In this document: piece by piece, positions 1 through 8,107 of the stretch
Numbering within the stretch: the stretch's first letter is position 1
Layout: each line of letters begins with the position of its first letter
Assembly (NCBI GenBank): GCA_944322815.1
Contig: CALUQB010000018.1
Coordinates: forward strand, 1 to 53,051
Reading direction: 5' to 3'
Length of the DNA stretch: 53,051 nucleotides
Source: an uncultured Bacteroidales bacterium
GTDB lineage: Bacteria > Bacteroidota > Bacteroidia > Bacteroidales > UBA932
The notes under the pieces: generated by a model
What the model was told of the DNA's origin: nothing
The model's input: only the letters and a program-made list of their open reading frames with translations
Database searches by the model: none
Position numbers and translations under genes: made by a program

Positions 1-117
1 TGCGATTTGAACTACACGCCTAACAAGCCGGAAAAAGTCGATCTGACCATCGCCATTTCCGATTCCCTCGGATTCGGGGGACACAACGGCTGTGTGGCAT
101 TCCGCAAGGCTGAATAA
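1..117 (+). CDS. fabF: 3-oxoacyl-ACP synthase II, 3' fragment
   Basis: Only the last 38 codons are in the window, in frame 1, ending with TAA at 115-117. The tail contains the run SDSLGFGGHNGC, which matches the C-terminal glycine-rich motif of beta-ketoacyl-ACP synthases (S-N-S-F-G-F-G-G-x-N). In that family this loop lies next to the active site of the thiolase fold that condenses malonyl-ACP with acyl-ACP. A dehydratase gene of the same pathway follows 76 bp downstream, which supports the call. The catalytic Cys-His-His residues are outside the window, so a FabB-like or specialised synthase is also possible. Confidence 0.75.
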   Translation, partial: CDLNYTPNKPEKVDLTIAISDSLGFGGHNGCVAFRKAE

Positions 118-193
118 ACCTGCCGGATGAACTGCCTGGCAAGAGGGCAAATTCACCGGCTGATGACAACTACTGAAATCTAAACCTTATAAA

Positions 194-604
194 ATGAACA
201 GAGAAGAACTGAAAGAATATTTGCCTCACAGGGAGCCGATGCTCCTGGTAGATGAGGTGGAGATCGATGAAGAGGGTGTCGCCCATGCAAAATACAGAAT
301 CCGTGAAGACGAATTCTTCTGCAGGGGCCATTTCCCGGGCAATCCTATCGTACCCGGAGTGATCCAGTGCGAGATCATGGCCCAGAGCTGCGTGCTCCTG
401 GTCAAGGATGAGGTGAAAGGCAAGACCACTCTCTACACCGGAATCAACAATGTCAAGTTCAAGAACATCGTGCGTCCGGGAGATCTCTGCGAAATCACGG
501 CGAAACTGACCGGCAGGAGAGGAAACATCTTCTTCACCGAAGCTTCGCTGAAAGTGAATGGCAAGCTCTGCTGCCGCGGCGACCTCTCATTCGCTCTGGC
601 ATAG
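194..604 (+). CDS. fabZ: 3-hydroxyacyl-ACP dehydratase, FabZ type
   Basis: The product has 136 residues, a normal FabZ length, and is a single hotdog-fold domain. It opens with the family motif LPHREPMLLVD (residues 10-20). The catalytic His46 lies in GHFPGNPIVPGV and the catalytic Glu60 in QCEIMAQ, so both active-site residues are present. It would remove water from 3-hydroxyacyl-ACP in cytosolic fatty-acid elongation. Its position right after a ketoacyl-ACP synthase suggests an accessory or aryl-polyene-like fatty-acid set, but the upstream genes are not visible and housekeeping fabZ is equally possible. The first ATG gives the full N-terminal motif. An inverted repeat 27 bp downstream probably ends the transcript. 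Confidence 0.85.
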   Translation: MNREELKEYLPHREPMLLVDEVEIDEEGVAHAKYRIREDEFFCRGHFPGNPIVPGVIQCEIMAQSCVLLVKDEVKGKTTLYTGINNVKFKNIVRPGDLCEITAKLTGRRGNIFFTEASLKVNGKLCCRGDLSFALA

Positions 605-630
605 TTTGTTGCACAGACAAATCCGCAAAG

Positions 631-675
631 AAAGGTGACTAAAGGGATCAAATTGAAGCCCTTTCAGTCACCTTT
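631..675. terminator. Inverted repeat between convergent genes, likely bidirectional terminator
   Basis: Arms at 631-646 and 659-675 pair over 16 bp with one bulged base, around a 12-base loop. T-rich stretches follow the stem on both strands. It sits between the end of fabZ (plus) and the end of the HAD-thioesterase gene (minus), where a shared terminator is expected. The right arm resembles the right arm of the hairpin at 11289-11347. Confidence 0.7.
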
Positions 676-706
676 CTCTTTGAAAAAGTGGATTTACCGA
701 CTGTCT

Positions 707-1849
707 TTATTCCACGTCACAGCCGTTGAAATAGAAGTCCGAAGCCGCCTTTTCTTTCGGGAAGCAGAAATAGGTGATCTCCGCCTCCGAACATACGGTA
801 CTTTCATGCATGACGCAGGCGTGCAGAATAGCGAAATTCCGCTTCATCTCCATGATATGTGAACGGATCTCTATCCTCACATCCGGACCTGTAGGCACCG
901 GTTTGCGGAACTTGATATCCATTCTGGTGGTCATGCCGGAAGTCTGGAGTTTCCGCGCTATCACCCACATCGCTATCTCATCCATCAATGTGGACTGGAT
1001 ACCGCCGTGAAGCGTATGCAACCAGCCCTGGTAGTCATCGGAAGGATTCCAGTATGAAACCACATCGTCACCGTCTTCATAGAATTCCATCTTCAGGCCG
1101 TACTTGTTTGACGGAGCACAGCCGAAACAGTTGTAGCCCTGGTCTTCGAGACCGAGCCACGGGTTAATGATCTTTTTCATCTGTTTTGACGTCAAGTTAT
1201 CCAATTTTCCATATAGATTTTCACGGCGGAGATAGCAGATTCCGTCATGAACCTTCGTTCCGCATGATTTGAAATCTGCCGGGACAGGAACCAGACAGAG
1301 CAGTCCGGCATTCACAGCCGCGGCGATACCGGTCGGAGAGTCCTCTACAGCCACTGCATCCGCCGCTGTCAGCCCGGTCAGTTCGATAGCTCTGAGATAT
1401 GGTTCTGCATCAGGCTTGCCGCAGGTCACGTCATCGGCAGTCACCACTGTCTGGAAATACTTTCTCAGACAGAGTCTGTCCAGGACCATGTCCACCTGTT
1501 GGCAGGATGAATTGCTGACAAGGGCCGTATGCACTCCCCTTTCATGAAGCATTTCCAGCGTCTCCGCCATTCCTGGCATCAATGAAACCATATCCCGATG
1601 CAAGGAGTAAAGGATATCGATCCTGTGCAGAATCTCTTCAAGAAGCCCATCGGAATATCGCCCCATGTCTTCCAGAACCAATCGTATAGCCTCTCCGGTA
1701 GAAAGATTGTACCCGTCGGATCTTTCCAGGCAGGACATGTCCAGAGCATATTCCTCCCGGACAGTCCGGATAATGGTGTTCCACAACGGATCGCTGTCCA
1801 CGACCACACCGTCCATATCGAAAAATATTCCCTTGACCGTCATGGACAT
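707..1849 (-). CDS. HAD phosphatase fused to hotdog (PaaI-like) thioesterase
   Basis: One uninterrupted 380-residue reading frame joins two enzymes. Residues 1-215 are a HAD hydrolase with the nucleophile motif FFDMDGVVVDS (Asp11, Asp13), the threonine/serine motif LVSNSS, and the later motifs GKPDAEPY and VEDSPTG. Residues from about 224 (MKKIINPWLG) to the end are an acyl-CoA thioesterase-type hotdog with CFGC and the HGG motif in LHTLHGGIQSTLMDE. The second half looks like a complete stand-alone thioesterase including its own initial methionine. I chose the ATG at 1849 because the earlier ATG at 1897 overlaps thiD by 38 bp and adds no domain. The thiD stop is 10 bp upstream, so the two are probably co-transcribed. 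HAD enzymes clustered with thiamin genes have been shown to dephosphorylate thiamin monophosphate in other bacteria; here that is an inference. The role of the thioesterase half is unknown. Confidence 0.8.
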   Translation of the reverse strand: MSMTVKGIFFDMDGVVVDSDPLWNTIIRTVREEYALDMSCLERSDGYNLSTGEAIRLVLEDMGRYSDGLLEEILHRIDILYSLHRDMVSLMPGMAETLEMLHERGVHTALVSNSSCQQVDMVLDRLCLRKYFQTVVTADDVTCGKPDAEPYLRAIELTGLTAADAVAVEDSPTGIAAAVNAGLLCLVPVPADFKSCGTKVHDGICYLRRENLYGKLDNLTSKQMKKIINPWLGLEDQGYNCFGCAPSNKYGLKMEFYEDGDDVVSYWNPSDDYQGWLHTLHGGIQSTLMDEIAMWVIARKLQTSGMTTRMDIKFRKPVPTGPDVRIEIRSHIMEMKRNFAILHACVMHESTVCSEAEITYFCFPKEKAASDFYFNGCDVE

Positions 1850-1859
1850 TCCGTAATGT

Positions 1860-2669
1860 CTATTCCCAGAAACCGAAGAAGTGATGAACCGGGCCATGCC
1901 CGTGCCCTATCTGATAATGCGAACCAGCCTCGATAGCCTTTGCAATATAGTCTTTCGCCTTTCTCACTGCATCGTCCAGTCCGCAGCCTTTGGCCAGAAA
2001 AGCGGCGACAGCGGAAGAAAGGGTGCAGCCCGTACCGTGGGTATTGGCCGTCTTCAGACGGCGGGATCTGAGTTCCAGGACATTGCCGGTCTCGGCATTA
2101 TAGAAAATATCAGTCAGTTCCTCGTCCGAAAGGTGTCCGGCTTTCAGCAATACCGACACTTTCCCGTCCTGCGAAAGCCTGCGTGCACACTCGGGCAGCT
2201 CGGATTGCGAGACTATCTTCTCGCCCAGCAGTATCTCGGCTTCGGGGATATTCGGCGTGATGACCCTTGCGAAAGGAACGAGGACTGTCTTCAGTGTCTC
2301 GACAGCATCCGCTTCGAGAAGCGGGTCTCCGGACGTAGCCACCATGACCGGGTCCAGAACGATGTTCCTGATGTCGTATTTTTCCAGAGTCTCTTTCACG
2401 GCGATGACCAGTTCGGAACTGTGAAGCATGCCTATCTTGACAGCATCGGCACCTATGTCATCCAGAACGGAGCGAATCTGCCCCGTAACGAAGTCCACAG
2501 GTATCGGATGGACGCCTGTGACACCTACCGTATTTTCATCCACCACCGCCACCACTGCGGTAGCTCCATAGCATCCGCATGCGGAAAATGTCTTGAGATC
2601 GGCCTGAAGCCCTGCTCCGCCGCTCGGGTCGCTGCCTGCAATGGACAGCGCCACCTTGTATTTCTTCAT
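1860..2669 (-). CDS. thiD: Hydroxymethylpyrimidine/phosphomethylpyrimidine kinase
   Basis: The product has 269 residues with the ribokinase-fold ThiD signature AGSDPSGGAGLQADLKTF near the N-terminus and the phosphate-binding motif HGTGCTLSSA near the C-terminus. ThiD phosphorylates HMP twice to give HMP-PP for thiamin synthesis or salvage. The ATG at 2669 is chosen because it overlaps the tenA stop as ATGA, a sign of translational coupling, and gives the usual N-terminus MKKYKVALSIAGSD. Upstream in-frame ATGs at 2678 and 2714 would extend into tenA. The pairing with tenA fits salvage of HMP from degraded thiamin. Confidence 0.9.
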   Translation of the reverse strand: MKKYKVALSIAGSDPSGGAGLQADLKTFSACGCYGATAVVAVVDENTVGVTGVHPIPVDFVTGQIRSVLDDIGADAVKIGMLHSSELVIAVKETLEKYDIRNIVLDPVMVATSGDPLLEADAVETLKTVLVPFARVITPNIPEAEILLGEKIVSQSELPECARRLSQDGKVSVLLKAGHLSDEELTDIFYNAETGNVLELRSRRLKTANTHGTGCTLSSAVAAFLAKGCGLDDAVRKAKDYIAKAIEAGSHYQIGHGHGPVHHFFGFWE

Positions 2670-3349
2670 ATCTTCCATTTTTCCATTTCGTATGCGCTGT
2701 TCCAGAACAGCCATTCCAGTTTCACGCCCATGACGAACGCTTCAGTCATCCTGTCGCGAAGCTGACGCGATGCACCTGCAGCCGCCTCGTCACACAGAGA
2801 CAGGAGCCTTTCCGTCGGTTCATCGAAAGAGCTGCTTCCGTATGTAGCTATCCATTTTCCGTACGGATTCGATTCCAGAGTAGGAAATGCAGCCTCGAAA
2901 ACAGACTGCCCCACCTTGGCGTACACTGTGAAACACGGGAGGACTGATGCCAGGGCCACTTCCACGGGTTCTGCCACGGCCTGCCTCCACAGGTGCGAAG
3001 AACACAGCAGACAGGCAGGAGAAGCCGGCACTGACATTGGCCCGACAGAAAGGTCAGAGACAGCGCATTGTCCGCCTGCGGACAGATAAAAATCATGCAG
3101 GGCCTTTTCGGCATCGAGATTCTCCATGGCGAAGGTCATGAAGAGCCGCGAGATTTCAGGATCGGAAAATCTCGAAGCCAGAACAGCCATGACACGTCCG
3201 TATTCCCTGAGATAGAGGGAATCCTGAACGATGTAATTTCTGAATTTAGCTGCCGGAAGGACTCCGGAGGCCAGTTCAGTGATGAAAGGATGCGCCAGAA
3301 TCAGCTGATAGACAGGTTCAGCGGCCTGCCAGGCTTCGTCACTCCACAT
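2666..3349 (-). CDS. tenA: TenA family aminopyrimidine aminohydrolase (thiaminase II)
   Basis: The product has 227 residues from the ATG at 3349, 5 bp after the stop of the upstream methyltransferase. The alternative start at 3373 would overlap that gene. TenA is an all-helical enzyme that hydrolyses aminopyrimidines from broken-down thiamin to HMP. The key residues are visible: Asp43 in YIVQDSLYL, the catalytic Cys139 in LPCFTVYAKVG, and Glu212 in VKLEWLFW. The neighbouring thiD supplies the next enzyme, so the pair forms an HMP salvage route. No thiamin-pyrophosphate riboswitch is visible in the short gaps upstream. Confidence 0.88.
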   Translation of the reverse strand: MWSDEAWQAAEPVYQLILAHPFITELASGVLPAAKFRNYIVQDSLYLREYGRVMAVLASRFSDPEISRLFMTFAMENLDAEKALHDFYLSAGGQCAVSDLSVGPMSVPASPACLLCSSHLWRQAVAEPVEVALASVLPCFTVYAKVGQSVFEAAFPTLESNPYGKWIATYGSSSFDEPTERLLSLCDEAAAGASRQLRDRMTEAFVMGVKLEWLFWNSAYEMEKWKI

Positions 3350-3354
3350 AATAT

Positions 3355-4059
3355 TCAGCGCTTGTAGCCGCAAATGGCGACATAGTCACCGGAATCGTAG
3401 CCAGGAAGAGGCTTCTGGATGTAATCGCCGGAATTCAGCGGATGAGTGGTCAGGGTCTGGGCATATTCGAAGTCAGAAAAGCCTGCCTTGCGCATGGACC
3501 CGACTTTCTCCGCAGTAGTTCTCCAGCAAGCCTTGGTCACCAGCTCGATAGGATAAGGATCCTTCGGCTGCACGCCTTCCAGAAGCGGATGATCCCAGGT
3601 TCCGAGGGCTTTTGCAAGGTTGTAGAGAAGCCCGTACGAACTCTCTTTAGGGATGTCTATGAGTATGACCTTGCCTCCTGGCTTCAGGGCATCGTAGCTG
3701 TGTGAGAGGGCCAGATCCAGGTCTGTGATATAGCCAGGACAGCCGTTGTAGAGAATCGTGTCATAGGACTCCGGGGCAGCCACGTAGTCTTCGGCAGTAG
3801 CGACAGTGACCTTCATGCCTCGCGCCCTGGCGATCTGTGCCATGTCGGAAGAAGGTTCCACCCCGTCCTCCACTGTTATATCATAGTCTGTACGGAGAAT
3901 CCTCTCGAAAAGACCGCTTCCGCAGCCTATCGAGAGGATTTTTTCTCCTTTTCTGAGGAAATATGCGACCAGTGCGGCTTCCGAATAGAGCACGTTCGTG
4001 TTCTCCAGAAACCATGCATCGTATTTCTCCGCATATTGGTCGAAATTGTTGTTCTTCAT
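3355..4059 (-). CDS. Class I SAM-dependent methyltransferase
   Basis: The product has 234 residues with the SAM-binding glycine motif ILSIGCGSG at residues 41-49 and the post-motif EPSSDMAQIARARG. A central strand carries GGKVILIDIP. The fold is that of a small-molecule class I methyltransferase; the substrate cannot be read from the sequence. It stands directly in front of tenA (5 bp gap) in what looks like a thiamin-salvage operon, so a thiamin-related role is possible but unproven. Start: the only ATG that retains the FDQYAEKYDAWF region typical of these enzymes. Confidence 0.75.
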   Translation of the reverse strand: MKNNNFDQYAEKYDAWFLENTNVLYSEAALVAYFLRKGEKILSIGCGSGLFERILRTDYDITVEDGVEPSSDMAQIARARGMKVTVATAEDYVAAPESYDTILYNGCPGYITDLDLALSHSYDALKPGGKVILIDIPKESSYGLLYNLAKALGTWDHPLLEGVQPKDPYPIELVTKACWRTTAEKVGSMRKAGFSDFEYAQTLTTHPLNSGDYIQKPLPGYDSGDYVAICGYKR

Positions 4060-4113
4060 TATTCTTGAATACTTTGACTTCCGGAAGGAAGTTGTAATTC
4101 TGTGCCCGCGGCG

Positions 4114-5199
4114 CTATTCTGCGGCCGCTTTCAGACGCTCCGCATTCTCCGCGATCTGCAGCTGGTCTATCACTTCCTGTATCTCGCCATCCATGAAAAC
4201 AGGCAGATTGTACATGGTATAGTTTATCCTGTGATCAGTCACACGGGACTGAGGATAATTGTAAGTCCTGATCTTCGCAGACCTGTCTCCGGTAGATACC
4301 ATGGTCTTGCGCTTCGCTGAAATCTCGTTCAGATACTTCTCGTACTCCATATTGTAAAGCCTGGTACGAAGCTCGGCGAGAGCCTTGTCGAAATTCTTCA
4401 GCTGTGATTTCTCATCCTGACACTGCACCACGATTCCCGACGGGATATGCGTCAGTCGGATGGCTGAATATGTCGTGTTCACAGACTGGCCGCCAGGTCC
4501 CGACGAACAGAAAGTATCCTTACGGATATCGTTCATGTTCAGTTCAATATCGAATTCATCCGCCTCCGGCAATACAGCCACCGATGCGGCAGAAGTATGT
4601 ACCCTGCCCTGAGTCTCAGTCTGTGGCACACGCTGTACCCGGTGCACTCCCGATTCGTATTTGAGAGTACCGTACACATGGTCTCCGGTCACTTTGCAGA
4701 CTATTTCCTTGAATCCTCCTGCAGCACCTTCCGACTGGTTCGTCACTTCCATCTTCCAGCCTTTCTTCTCAGCATACTTCGAATACATCCTGAAAAGGTC
4801 CCCGGCAAAGATGGCAGCCTCGTCACCGCCTGTACCTCCACGGATCTCCAGAATGGCATTCTTGCTGTCCTGCGGGTCTGCAGGAATAAGCAGCAGCTTT
4901 ATGTTTTCCTCGGCAGCCGGAATCTTCTGCTCTATATCGGCTATTTCTTCCTTGGCCATCTCCCTGAGCTCTTCATCCTTCTCCACAGCCAGAATTTCCT
5001 TCGCAGACTCGTACTCATCCATCATCCTCTTGTAATCCTGTCCGGCCTGGATGATAGGAGCCAGCTCCTTGTATTCCTTGTTCAGCTGCACATACTTCTT
5101 CATATCCGAAATCACTTCGGGATCCGCGAGCTGCTTCTGCAAGTCATCATATTTTTCCTGAAGGCCCATGACCTTCTCCAGCAATGAATTTTCTGCCAT
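4114..5199 (-). CDS. prfA: Peptide chain release factor 1
   Basis: The product has 361 residues, a full-length class I release factor. The peptidyl-tRNA hydrolysis motif GGQ is at 236-238 in [10 protein letters not shown]. The stop-codon recognition tripeptide PxT is present as PQT (192-194) in [15 protein letters not shown], which marks RF1 (UAA/UAG) and not RF2. It acts on the ribosome. It lies between a GNAT-like gene (48 bp gap) and the thiamin-salvage genes (54 bp gap), all on the same strand. A small inverted repeat (4077-4092) lies in the downstream gap, but it has no T tract. Confidence 0.95.
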   Translation of the reverse strand: MAENSLLEKVMGLQEKYDDLQKQLADPEVISDMKKYVQLNKEYKELAPIIQAGQDYKRMMDEYESAKEILAVEKDEELREMAKEEIADIEQKIPAAEENIKLLLIPADPQDSKNAILEIRGGTGGDEAAIFAGDLFRMYSKYAEKKGWKMEVTNQSEGAAGGFKEIVCKVTGDHVYGTLKYESGVHRVQRVPQTETQGRVHTSAASVAVLPEADEFDIELNMNDIRKDTFCSSGPGGQSVNTTYSAIRLTHIPSGIVVQCQDEKSQLKNFDKALAELRTRLYNMEYEKYLNEISAKRKTMVSTGDRSAKIRTYNYPQSRVTDHRINYTMYNLPVFMDGEIQEVIDQLQIAENAERLKAAAE

Positions 5200-5247
5200 A
5201 TGTTGTATTTCTTGTTGTTTTATTCTTCTTCCATACTTTGACGGCCG

Positions 5248-6369
5248 CTATTCTATGGACTTCACATAGCACCGGCGGCGCATATAAAGCTCATGCTCAT
5301 ATTTTTCCCATACGAAAGATGCAGAATTCGTATCTATCTGAGGATTCGTGATGGCCCATTTCACCCCGGCCTCGCGGTATTTCCTGGCCATGATATTGTG
5401 GTAGACCGCAGAAACCCCGGTATTCTGCCATTTCGGAGATGCACCGTTTATCATCAGGTCGATAGTGTCGAACTTCCTCAACGCTTTCAGGAAATGAATC
5501 CATCCGAACGGAAACATGGAGCCTTTCGCCTTCTGCAGAGCCTTCGATATTGAAGGGAAAGATATGCCGAAAGCTGCGATTTCACGGTTCTCGTCGAGCA
5601 GGAAGCAGCAGAGACGCTTGTCCAGCAGGCCGATGGTCTGGTTAGCTTCATCTTCTATCTCCTCGTCAGTAAACGGTATGAAGTTGTACACATTCTCGGC
5701 GAAACTCTCGTTGTATATCCTGAAGAACTCGCGCACCAACGCCCTGTCGTGTTTCAGGGTATCGATATCGCCCTCGACCAGTTTGTATCTGGACATCAGA
5801 CGCTCTGCCACAGCCACCATCTTGTCAGGAAGCATCTGGTCAGCCCTGAGCTTGTACTGGACCCAGTCGCACTCCTTTTCGTATCCGAGGGCAGTCACCA
5901 GGTCGTTGTAGTACGGGTAGTTGTACAGACAGTTGAACGGGGCCAGGTTCTCATACCCTTCCACCAGCATGCCCTGCTTTCCGAGTGTATTGTAGTAAAG
6001 AGGTCCGTGCACCTCCGTCATGCCGTTTTCCTTCGCCCATTTCTCAGCAGTACCGAGAAGCAGCCGCGCCACCTCGATGTCATTTATGGTATCGAACCAT
6101 CCGAAACGTGCCCTTTTCTTTCCGTAACGCTCGTTGTACCTCGGATTTATCATTCCGCAGATACGGCCGACGACCTTATTTCCGTCTGTCACCATCCACA
6201 TCTTCCGGGTACAATATGCGAGTGACGGCGCTGCCGTCAATGACTTCTTCTGGTCGGCGAACAATGCCGGCACATACTGGGGGCAATCCTTGTATAAATC
6301 ATTCGGGAACTTGATGAACTTCTTCAGATCCCTGGCAGAAACTACCTCAACAACCTTATATACAGCCAT
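5248..6369 (-). CDS. GNAT-like acetyltransferase family protein
   Basis: The product has 373 residues and matches, in general appearance, a conserved Bacteroidota family of long GNAT-like proteins. It has an N-terminal part with KFIKFPNDLYKDCPQYVP and a central KVVGRICGMINPRYNERYGK resembling the GNAT beta-strand 4 region. Residues 100-160 carry GPLYYNTLGKQGMLVEGYE, and the C-terminal half looks like a second, degenerate GNAT fold. No substrate is known to me. A Bacteroidota promoter lies 43 bp upstream (6412-6441), so this gene probably heads a transcript that continues into prfA and the thiamin-salvage genes. Confidence 0.6.
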   Translation of the reverse strand: MAVYKVVEVVSARDLKKFIKFPNDLYKDCPQYVPALFADQKKSLTAAPSLAYCTRKMWMVTDGNKVVGRICGMINPRYNERYGKKRARFGWFDTINDIEVARLLLGTAEKWAKENGMTEVHGPLYYNTLGKQGMLVEGYENLAPFNCLYNYPYYNDLVTALGYEKECDWVQYKLRADQMLPDKMVAVAERLMSRYKLVEGDIDTLKHDRALVREFFRIYNESFAENVYNFIPFTDEEIEDEANQTIGLLDKRLCCFLLDENREIAAFGISFPSISKALQKAKGSMFPFGWIHFLKALRKFDTIDLMINGASPKWQNTGVSAVYHNIMARKYREAGVKWAITNPQIDTNSASFVWEKYEHELYMRRRCYVKSIE

Positions 6370-6411
6370 AGAACAAATTACAACAAATCAACAATCTCTT
6401 CTACAATCCTG

Positions 6412-6441
6412 CAAAGATAACAAAAATCAAAAAATGTCAAA
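6412..6441 (-). promoter_or_regulatory. Bacteroidota promoter for the GNAT-prfA transcript
   Basis: On the minus strand the -7 element TATCTTTG lies at 6419-6412 and a -33 TTTG at 6441-6438, 18 bp apart. This matches the TTTG / TAnnTTTG consensus. The -33 element overlaps the last codons of tcdA. Confidence 0.6.
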
Positions 6442-7189
6442 ATCCGAGAAGGGTATCTATTGCCGCCTGGGCACAGGCGCACCCGAAAACGGCGGGAATA
6501 TAGGAAATGGTCCCCGCATTCGACTTCTTGTTCTTTTCGTCGCAGACAATGAAAGCATCCTTGTCCGGCAGTTCCTCGGAAAATACCGCCGTCACGCCTT
6601 TGGTTATCCCCATCCGGCGCAGCCTTTTCCTGACAATGAAAGCCAGCGGACAGTTGAATGTCTTCGAAATGTCCGCTATCCTGATCTTCGTCGCATCCCG
6701 TTTCGCCCCGGCCCCCATCGATGAAACCACCGGGATGCCTCTGTCGAGGCAATACTTGATCAAAGCCAGCTTCGGAGCAATGGTATCTATGGCATCTACC
6801 ACGACATCCACCTTCTCCCCGTCGAATATCTCACCCACTCCGTCAGCCTCCAGGTATTGGCTGCAGACCCTCAGATCAATCTCCGGATTTATATCCCTGA
6901 GCCTTTCGGCCAGGACATCGCACTTCGGCCTGCCTATGGTGGAATCCAGCGCCAGCAGCTGCCTGTTCTTGTTCGTCACGGACACAGTATCACTGTCCAT
7001 GATGATCATCCTTCCCACCCCGGCACGGGCTATCATCTCGGCGGCAAAACCGCCGACTCCACCGGCGCCTATCACGGCTACCGCGGCACGGGCCAGCCGG
7101 TCCACCCCGTCCTGCCCTATGAGAAGCGAAGTACGCTCTTTCCAGTCGGAAACCACGGCTCCTGCTGACATGTTACAGTTCTCCTCCAT
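6437..7189 (-). CDS. tcdA: tRNA threonylcarbamoyladenosine dehydratase
   Basis: The product has 250 residues of the ThiF/MoeB/E1-like superfamily. The nucleotide-binding motif VIGAGGVGGFAAEMIARAG is near residue 38, followed by the acidic loop MDSDTVSVTNKNRQ and VVDAIDT. The CsdL/TcdA type is indicated by the length, the N-terminal RTSLLIGQDGVDRLARA and the tail SYIPAVFGCACAQAAI. TcdA uses ATP to cyclise t6A37 in ANN-decoding tRNAs to ct6A. Its start shares one base with the mazG stop (TGATG), so the two genes are translationally coupled. Confidence 0.88.
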   Translation of the reverse strand: MEENCNMSAGAVVSDWKERTSLLIGQDGVDRLARAAVAVIGAGGVGGFAAEMIARAGVGRMIIMDSDTVSVTNKNRQLLALDSTIGRPKCDVLAERLRDINPEIDLRVCSQYLEADGVGEIFDGEKVDVVVDAIDTIAPKLALIKYCLDRGIPVVSSMGAGAKRDATKIRIADISKTFNCPLAFIVRKRLRRMGITKGVTAVFSEELPDKDAFIVCDEKNKKSNAGTISYIPAVFGCACAQAAIDTLLGF

Positions 7190-8007
7190 CAGAGTCCCTT
7201 TGCCTTGGCCTCGTCCCAGATGGCGTCCATCTCCGCCAGGGTCATGTCTTTCAGATTCCTGCCCTGCCTGATAGTGTGCTCTTCCAGATATGTGAATCTC
7301 TGCCTGAACTTATGGCATGTACGCTCCAAAGCCGTATCCGGATTCAGACCGTAGAGTCTGGCGGCATTGACTATCGCGAAGAGATAGTCACCCAGTTCGG
7401 CTTCGGCACGGTCTTTCGCGGCTTTCCCGTCCTCATCCGAAGAAGCGGTTTCCATGGACTGCAGTTCAGCCTTGAATTCGCCAAGCTCTTCGCCGACCTT
7501 GTCCCACACCTGCTCCTTCCGCTCCCAGTCGAAGCCCACGCCACGGGCCTTGTCCTGCATCCTGTAGGCCTTCAACAGCGGCGGCAGGGTCTCCGGAACA
7601 CCTGACAGCACCCTCTTGTTTCCGTCTTTTTCCTTGAGTTTGAGCTGTTCCCAGTTTTTCACCACCTCTGCGGCATCGGCTACCTGAGTGGTGGAGAAGA
7701 CATGCGGATGACGGTAGATGAGCTTGTCACACAGGTGGTTTATGACATCCACTATGTCATACGTCCCGTTCTCCTCCCCTATTTTCGAATAGAACAGGAC
7801 GTGGAGAAGGACATCTCCGAGTTCTTTGGATATGTTCGCGTCATCCTTTTTCAGTATGGCATCGCTCAGTTCGTATGTCTCCTCTATGGTCTGAGGTCTG
7901 AGGGACTCTGTCGTCTGCGCCCTGTCCCACGGGCATTTCACCCTGAGTTCGTCCAGAATATCCAGTATCCTGCCGAATGCCTCGAGTTTTTCCTGTCTGC
8001 TTTTCAT
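7189..8007 (-). CDS. mazG: Nucleoside triphosphate pyrophosphohydrolase MazG
   Basis: The product has 272 residues with the MazG signature KCPWDRAQTTESLRPQTIEE and the metal-binding EExxE-type run (EETYEL) followed by ELGDVLLHVLF. A second MazG-like half has KVGEELGEFKAEL and AELGDYLFAIVNAARLYG, matching the tandem architecture of E. coli MazG. It hydrolyses (d)NTPs to NMP and pyrophosphate as house-cleaning. A promoter -7 element (8038-8031) lies within the hairpin just upstream. Confidence 0.92.
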   Translation of the reverse strand: MKSRQEKLEAFGRILDILDELRVKCPWDRAQTTESLRPQTIEETYELSDAILKKDDANISKELGDVLLHVLFYSKIGEENGTYDIVDVINHLCDKLIYRHPHVFSTTQVADAAEVVKNWEQLKLKEKDGNKRVLSGVPETLPPLLKAYRMQDKARGVGFDWERKEQVWDKVGEELGEFKAELQSMETASSDEDGKAAKDRAEAELGDYLFAIVNAARLYGLNPDTALERTCHKFRQRFTYLEEHTIRQGRNLKDMTLAEMDAIWDEAKAKGL

Positions 8008-8024
8008 CGTTCGGTATTTAAAGA

Positions 8025-8053
8025 TGACCGCAAAATTAGCAATTTTGCGGTCA
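8025..8053 (-). promoter_or_regulatory. Perfect hairpin containing the mazG -7 promoter element
   Basis: Arms TGACCGCAAAATT (8025-8037) and AATTTTGCGGTCA (8041-8053) form a perfect 13-bp inverted repeat with a 3-base loop. It is downstream of the transporter gene and upstream of mazG. On the minus strand the motif TAATTTTG (8038-8031) inside it fits a Bacteroidota -7 box 23 bp before the mazG ATG. It may serve as both a terminator for the upstream operon and a promoter or operator for mazG. It has no T tract right after the stem. Confidence 0.5.
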
Positions 8054-8107
8054 GTCCGGCAACAAATGCCTGAATTTTCAAGATCCTGCGGTTCCGGAAA
8101 CGGAATA

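Noticed and set aside
707-1849. Frameshift or two separate genes instead of a fusion
   Set aside because: The frame is open throughout with a plausible linker, and no stop or separate ribosome-binding site is visible at residue 224. An assembly error cannot be excluded and is listed as a check.
4060-4113. Thiamin-pyrophosphate riboswitch before the salvage genes
   Set aside because: The gap is only 54 bp, holds just a 6-bp stem and lacks the conserved CTGAGA-type element.
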